A stretch of 64,000 nucleotides of DNA, from assembly GCA_016706595.1 (NCBI GenBank), contig JADJJH010000010.1, positions 36,924 through 100,923 of the forward strand, read 5' to 3'. Of this stretch, positions 62,013-64,000 are shown one piece after another. The first letter of the stretch is position 1. Each line of letters begins with the position of its first letter. The translations under genes and the position numbers were made by a program. This stretch comes from Bacteroidota bacterium (GTDB lineage Bacteria > Bacteroidota > Bacteroidia > Chitinophagales > Chitinophagaceae). The notes beneath the pieces were generated by a model. That model saw only the letters and a list, made by a program, of their open reading frames with translations, had not been told where the DNA came from and made no database searches.

Positions 62013-63333
62013 GTGAAGAGTATTATAGAAAATATAGAAAATGAAATAATTGACCAATACCTATATGATGAATCGGACAGACCTTGGATAATTGGATTTA
62101 GTGGAGGAAAAGACAGTACCCTGCTACTTCAGACTGTTTGGAATTCATTAAAAAGAATTGAACCATCTTTATTAACCAGGCGAATTTATGTTGTATGTAA
62201 TGACACAATGGTAGAAAATCCAAAGATTGTACAGTTTATACATAAGAACTTAAAAAAAATTCAGAAAGGAGCAAAAGAACAAGGTATACCACTGACAGTT
62301 CATGAAACAACACCAAAACTTGAAGATACATTTTGGGTGAAATTGATAGGGCTTGGTTATCCGGCACCAAATAAATTTTATCGCTGGTGTACAGAGCGTT
62401 TAAAAATCAATCCCACAACAAGATTTATTTTAGAAAAAATTGGTGAGAACGGCGAAGCGATTATCTTACTCGGAACGAGAAGCGATGAAAGTTCAAACAG
62501 AGCAGCTTCTATAAAAAACACAAAATAAAAAGGACAAAAAAGACTTCGTAAACACCCTTTACCTAATGCCTATGTGTATACACCCATCAAAGATATTCTT
62601 ACGAATGATTTGTGGCAATATTTGTTGCAAGCACCACCGCCCTGGGGTGGTACACATCGGGAATTAATTACTCTTTATAGAAATGCATCCGGCGGTGACT
62701 GCCCATTAGTTATTGATACCACCACACCTTCATGTGGACAAAGCCGTTTTGGTTGCTGGGTTTGTACTGTAGTGAATAAGGACAAAAGCATGGATTTCCT
62801 AATTGATAATGGTGACGATTGGATGGAACCATTGCAAGACATAAGGAATTTTTTGATTGAAACAAGAGATAATCAAGAAAAGTACCGTGAAAAAAGAAGA
62901 CGAAACGGACAAATTTCTGAACAACATTGGGACCTTATAAATTTGAGACAAGAGTTGATATTTTAAGAAAGTTATTAAAAGCCCAAAAAAGAAATTCAGG
63001 AAACAGAAGATATTGAACTTATCACACAACAGGAAATGGTATTGATACAATATCATTGGTTCAGAGATTGTTTCTTTAAAACAAAAGTTTCCGATATTTA
63101 CAGGCAAGTATATAAAACCCGATTAGATGAGCAAACAAGAAGAAAAACTCAAACAAGATGCAGAGCTATTAAAAAAAATCATGCAAGCAAGAACCAAAAG
63201 GATATGGAATTAATCCAAGATCTTTGGCATTGCAAAAAAACAAAAACTTTGATGATTCGTAAGGGGTTACAATCTGATATTGAAAATCGTCTTGACCAAT
63301 TTATTAAAGATTTAAAAAAAAGAAGAAGCATGA
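62013..63333 (+). pseudogene. dndC: Disrupted dndC-like DNA phosphorothioation gene
   Basis: Homology to DndC runs over about 440 codons: the PAPS-reductase-like loop GFSGGKDST, RWCTERLKI, LGTRSDESSNRA, NAYVYTPIKDILTNDLWQYLL, PWGGTHRELITLYRNASGGDCPLV, then CGQSRFGCWVCTVV (Cys motif) and KYREKRRRNGQ. The start at 62013 reads GTG or a nearby codon. An in-frame TAA at 62526-62528 and stops near 62964 break the frame, but each lies between a lost and a gained base, so the same overall frame resumes. DndC works with DndD and DndE to put sulfur into the DNA backbone; they are not recognised here. Confidence 0.82.
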
Positions 63334-63673
63334 AAGAATTAAATTTAGTGATTGTAGATGAATCCTTCATATGCCTGACATGTCGGACTCAGATAAGAGC
63401 GGATTGTGGACAATAGTTGAACCAGATTCACCCTATGATGCAAATGAATCAGAAATGTTCGATTGTGCAATCAGGCATTATTCTGACGATTGTAAAACAT
63501 ATCCGGTAAACCATTTGGGGTCTTTGGAATCATTAAGAAAAGCCGTTGCTTTCCTGAATTTTTTATGGCTGAATGGTAAATCACATGACAACATTGGAAG
63601 TTATTCCCAATTACCCGCTCCTCGAATAAATAAGGCGAATTCGCATTGCCATGACAACTCAAAATTGAACTAA
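63330..63673 (+). pseudogene. Broken gene of unknown function after dndC
   Basis: ATG 63330 overlaps the probable dndC stop (ATGA). The frame reads MKELNLVIVDESFICLTC, ends at 63416, and continues in another frame from about 63371 (LWTIVEPDSPYDANESEMFDCAIRHY...LRKAVAFLNFLWLNGK). I do not recognise a family. The close overlap suggests it was co-translated with dndC. Confidence 0.4.
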
Positions 63674-64000
63674 AGAATTTTCATATTTACAAGGAGGAAA
63701 ATTCTATTGAACTGACGACTCAAAGAAAGAAAAATATTTTTGTGAAAAGTGGCAGAAATGGTTTCGGAAAAACCTACTTCCTGATGTCCAATGGTTTCGT
63801 GCTTGGATGCTTAAGAACATGCAGAAGTCGGGAGCACCTGTATAAAAAGGGATCTATAGATCAAGGCGGTTTACAGCAAATACATACAAACTCACAAACC
63901 GTTTAGCGAAAGCAAAAGAAGATTATAACTTTCATATTTCGATAACCTTGACTAAGACAATATTCCCGAAGTACCGTGCAAGGAATTAGTTGTGAAGTTA
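63674..64000 (+). other. Unresolved tail with frame-interrupted protein-like sequence
   Basis: One frame shows WQKWFRKNLLPDVQWFRAWMLKN and later FTANTYKLTNRLAKAKEDY, in the same frame but with a stop between them; it looks like coding DNA broken by indels. No family could be named, and the window ends here. Confidence 0.35.

Noticed and set aside
63710..63960. P-loop-like sequence GRNGFGKT near the window end
   Set aside because: It appears in a frame interrupted shortly after, and another frame over the same DNA looks more protein-like; a chance match is likely.

Overview
The window is AT-rich bacterial chromosome from a member of the Bacteroidota, most like the Chitinophagales/Sphingobacteriia-type aerobes. 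The evidence is a type IX secretion (T9SS) sorting domain and a PorP/SprF protein, a fused CcoN-CcoO cbb3 oxidase, DUF3098, DUF4834 and a DUF2179-domain protein, and promoters of the Bacteroidota type (TTG, about 19 bases, TAnnTTTG) that often lie only a few bases before the start codon. No strong Shine-Dalgarno sites were seen. The species cannot be named from the sequence alone.

Layout. 1-2.7 kb: end of a ROK sugar kinase, then a PhoB-like regulator and its histidine kinase. 3-12 kb: a full cbb3 cytochrome oxidase locus (ccoI, ccoS, ccoNO, ccoQ, ccoP, ccoG, ccoH and a TauE/SafE-like protein). 12-18 kb: TPR protein, signal peptidase I, a PriA lacking its N-terminal domain, and MqnE (futalosine menaquinone pathway). 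18-23 kb: a Bat-type operon (MoxR, DUF58, BatD-like, BatA) interrupted by a four-helix-bundle gene. 23-26 kb: YidC and a LysE exporter. 26-30 kb: a large T9SS cargo protein. 30-36.5 kb: a 3-hydroxyacyl-CoA dehydrogenase group, acpP-fabF and an M19 dipeptidase. 36.5-42.5 kb: lipoprotein, YitT-like protein, HD hydrolase, and a tightly coupled operon of FAD oxidoreductase, seven-helix membrane protein and adenylate cyclase. 42.6-47 kb: ftsX, DUF3098, uppP and a peptide transporter. 47-53 kb: purD, rfbA, rfbB, a Wzx-like flippase and a thiolase. 53-60 kb: a UvrD-type helicase-nuclease, PorP/SprF, 3-hydroxyanthranilate dioxygenase, DUF4834 and a HAD phosphatase.

From about 60 kb the character changes. 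A tRNA(CAT), with a broken tRNA copy in front of it, is followed by remnants of a mobile or defence island: an ArdC-like antirestriction gene, an ssb and a dndC-like phosphorothioation gene. All three are broken by indels, while the preceding 60 kb reads cleanly. In dndC and ArdC many of the indels come in nearby pairs that restore the frame, so sequence or assembly error near the window end must be considered as well as decay.

The least explained layer is non-coding. At least three families of structured dispersed repeats were found (called A, B and C here; 2, 3 and 3-4 copies), plus a recurrent palindrome CCGATAGCTATCGG (five sites counting one variant) and heptamer tracts of YCGAACC. Several touch genes: repeat A supplies the last codons and stop of rfbB, and heptamers encode part of a DUF58 protein and the tail of a BatD-like protein. 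The best candidate for an undescribed protein system is the FAD oxidoreductase / seven-helix / adenylate cyclase operon at 38.9-42.6 kb. All product names come from motif recognition by eye; no database search was run.
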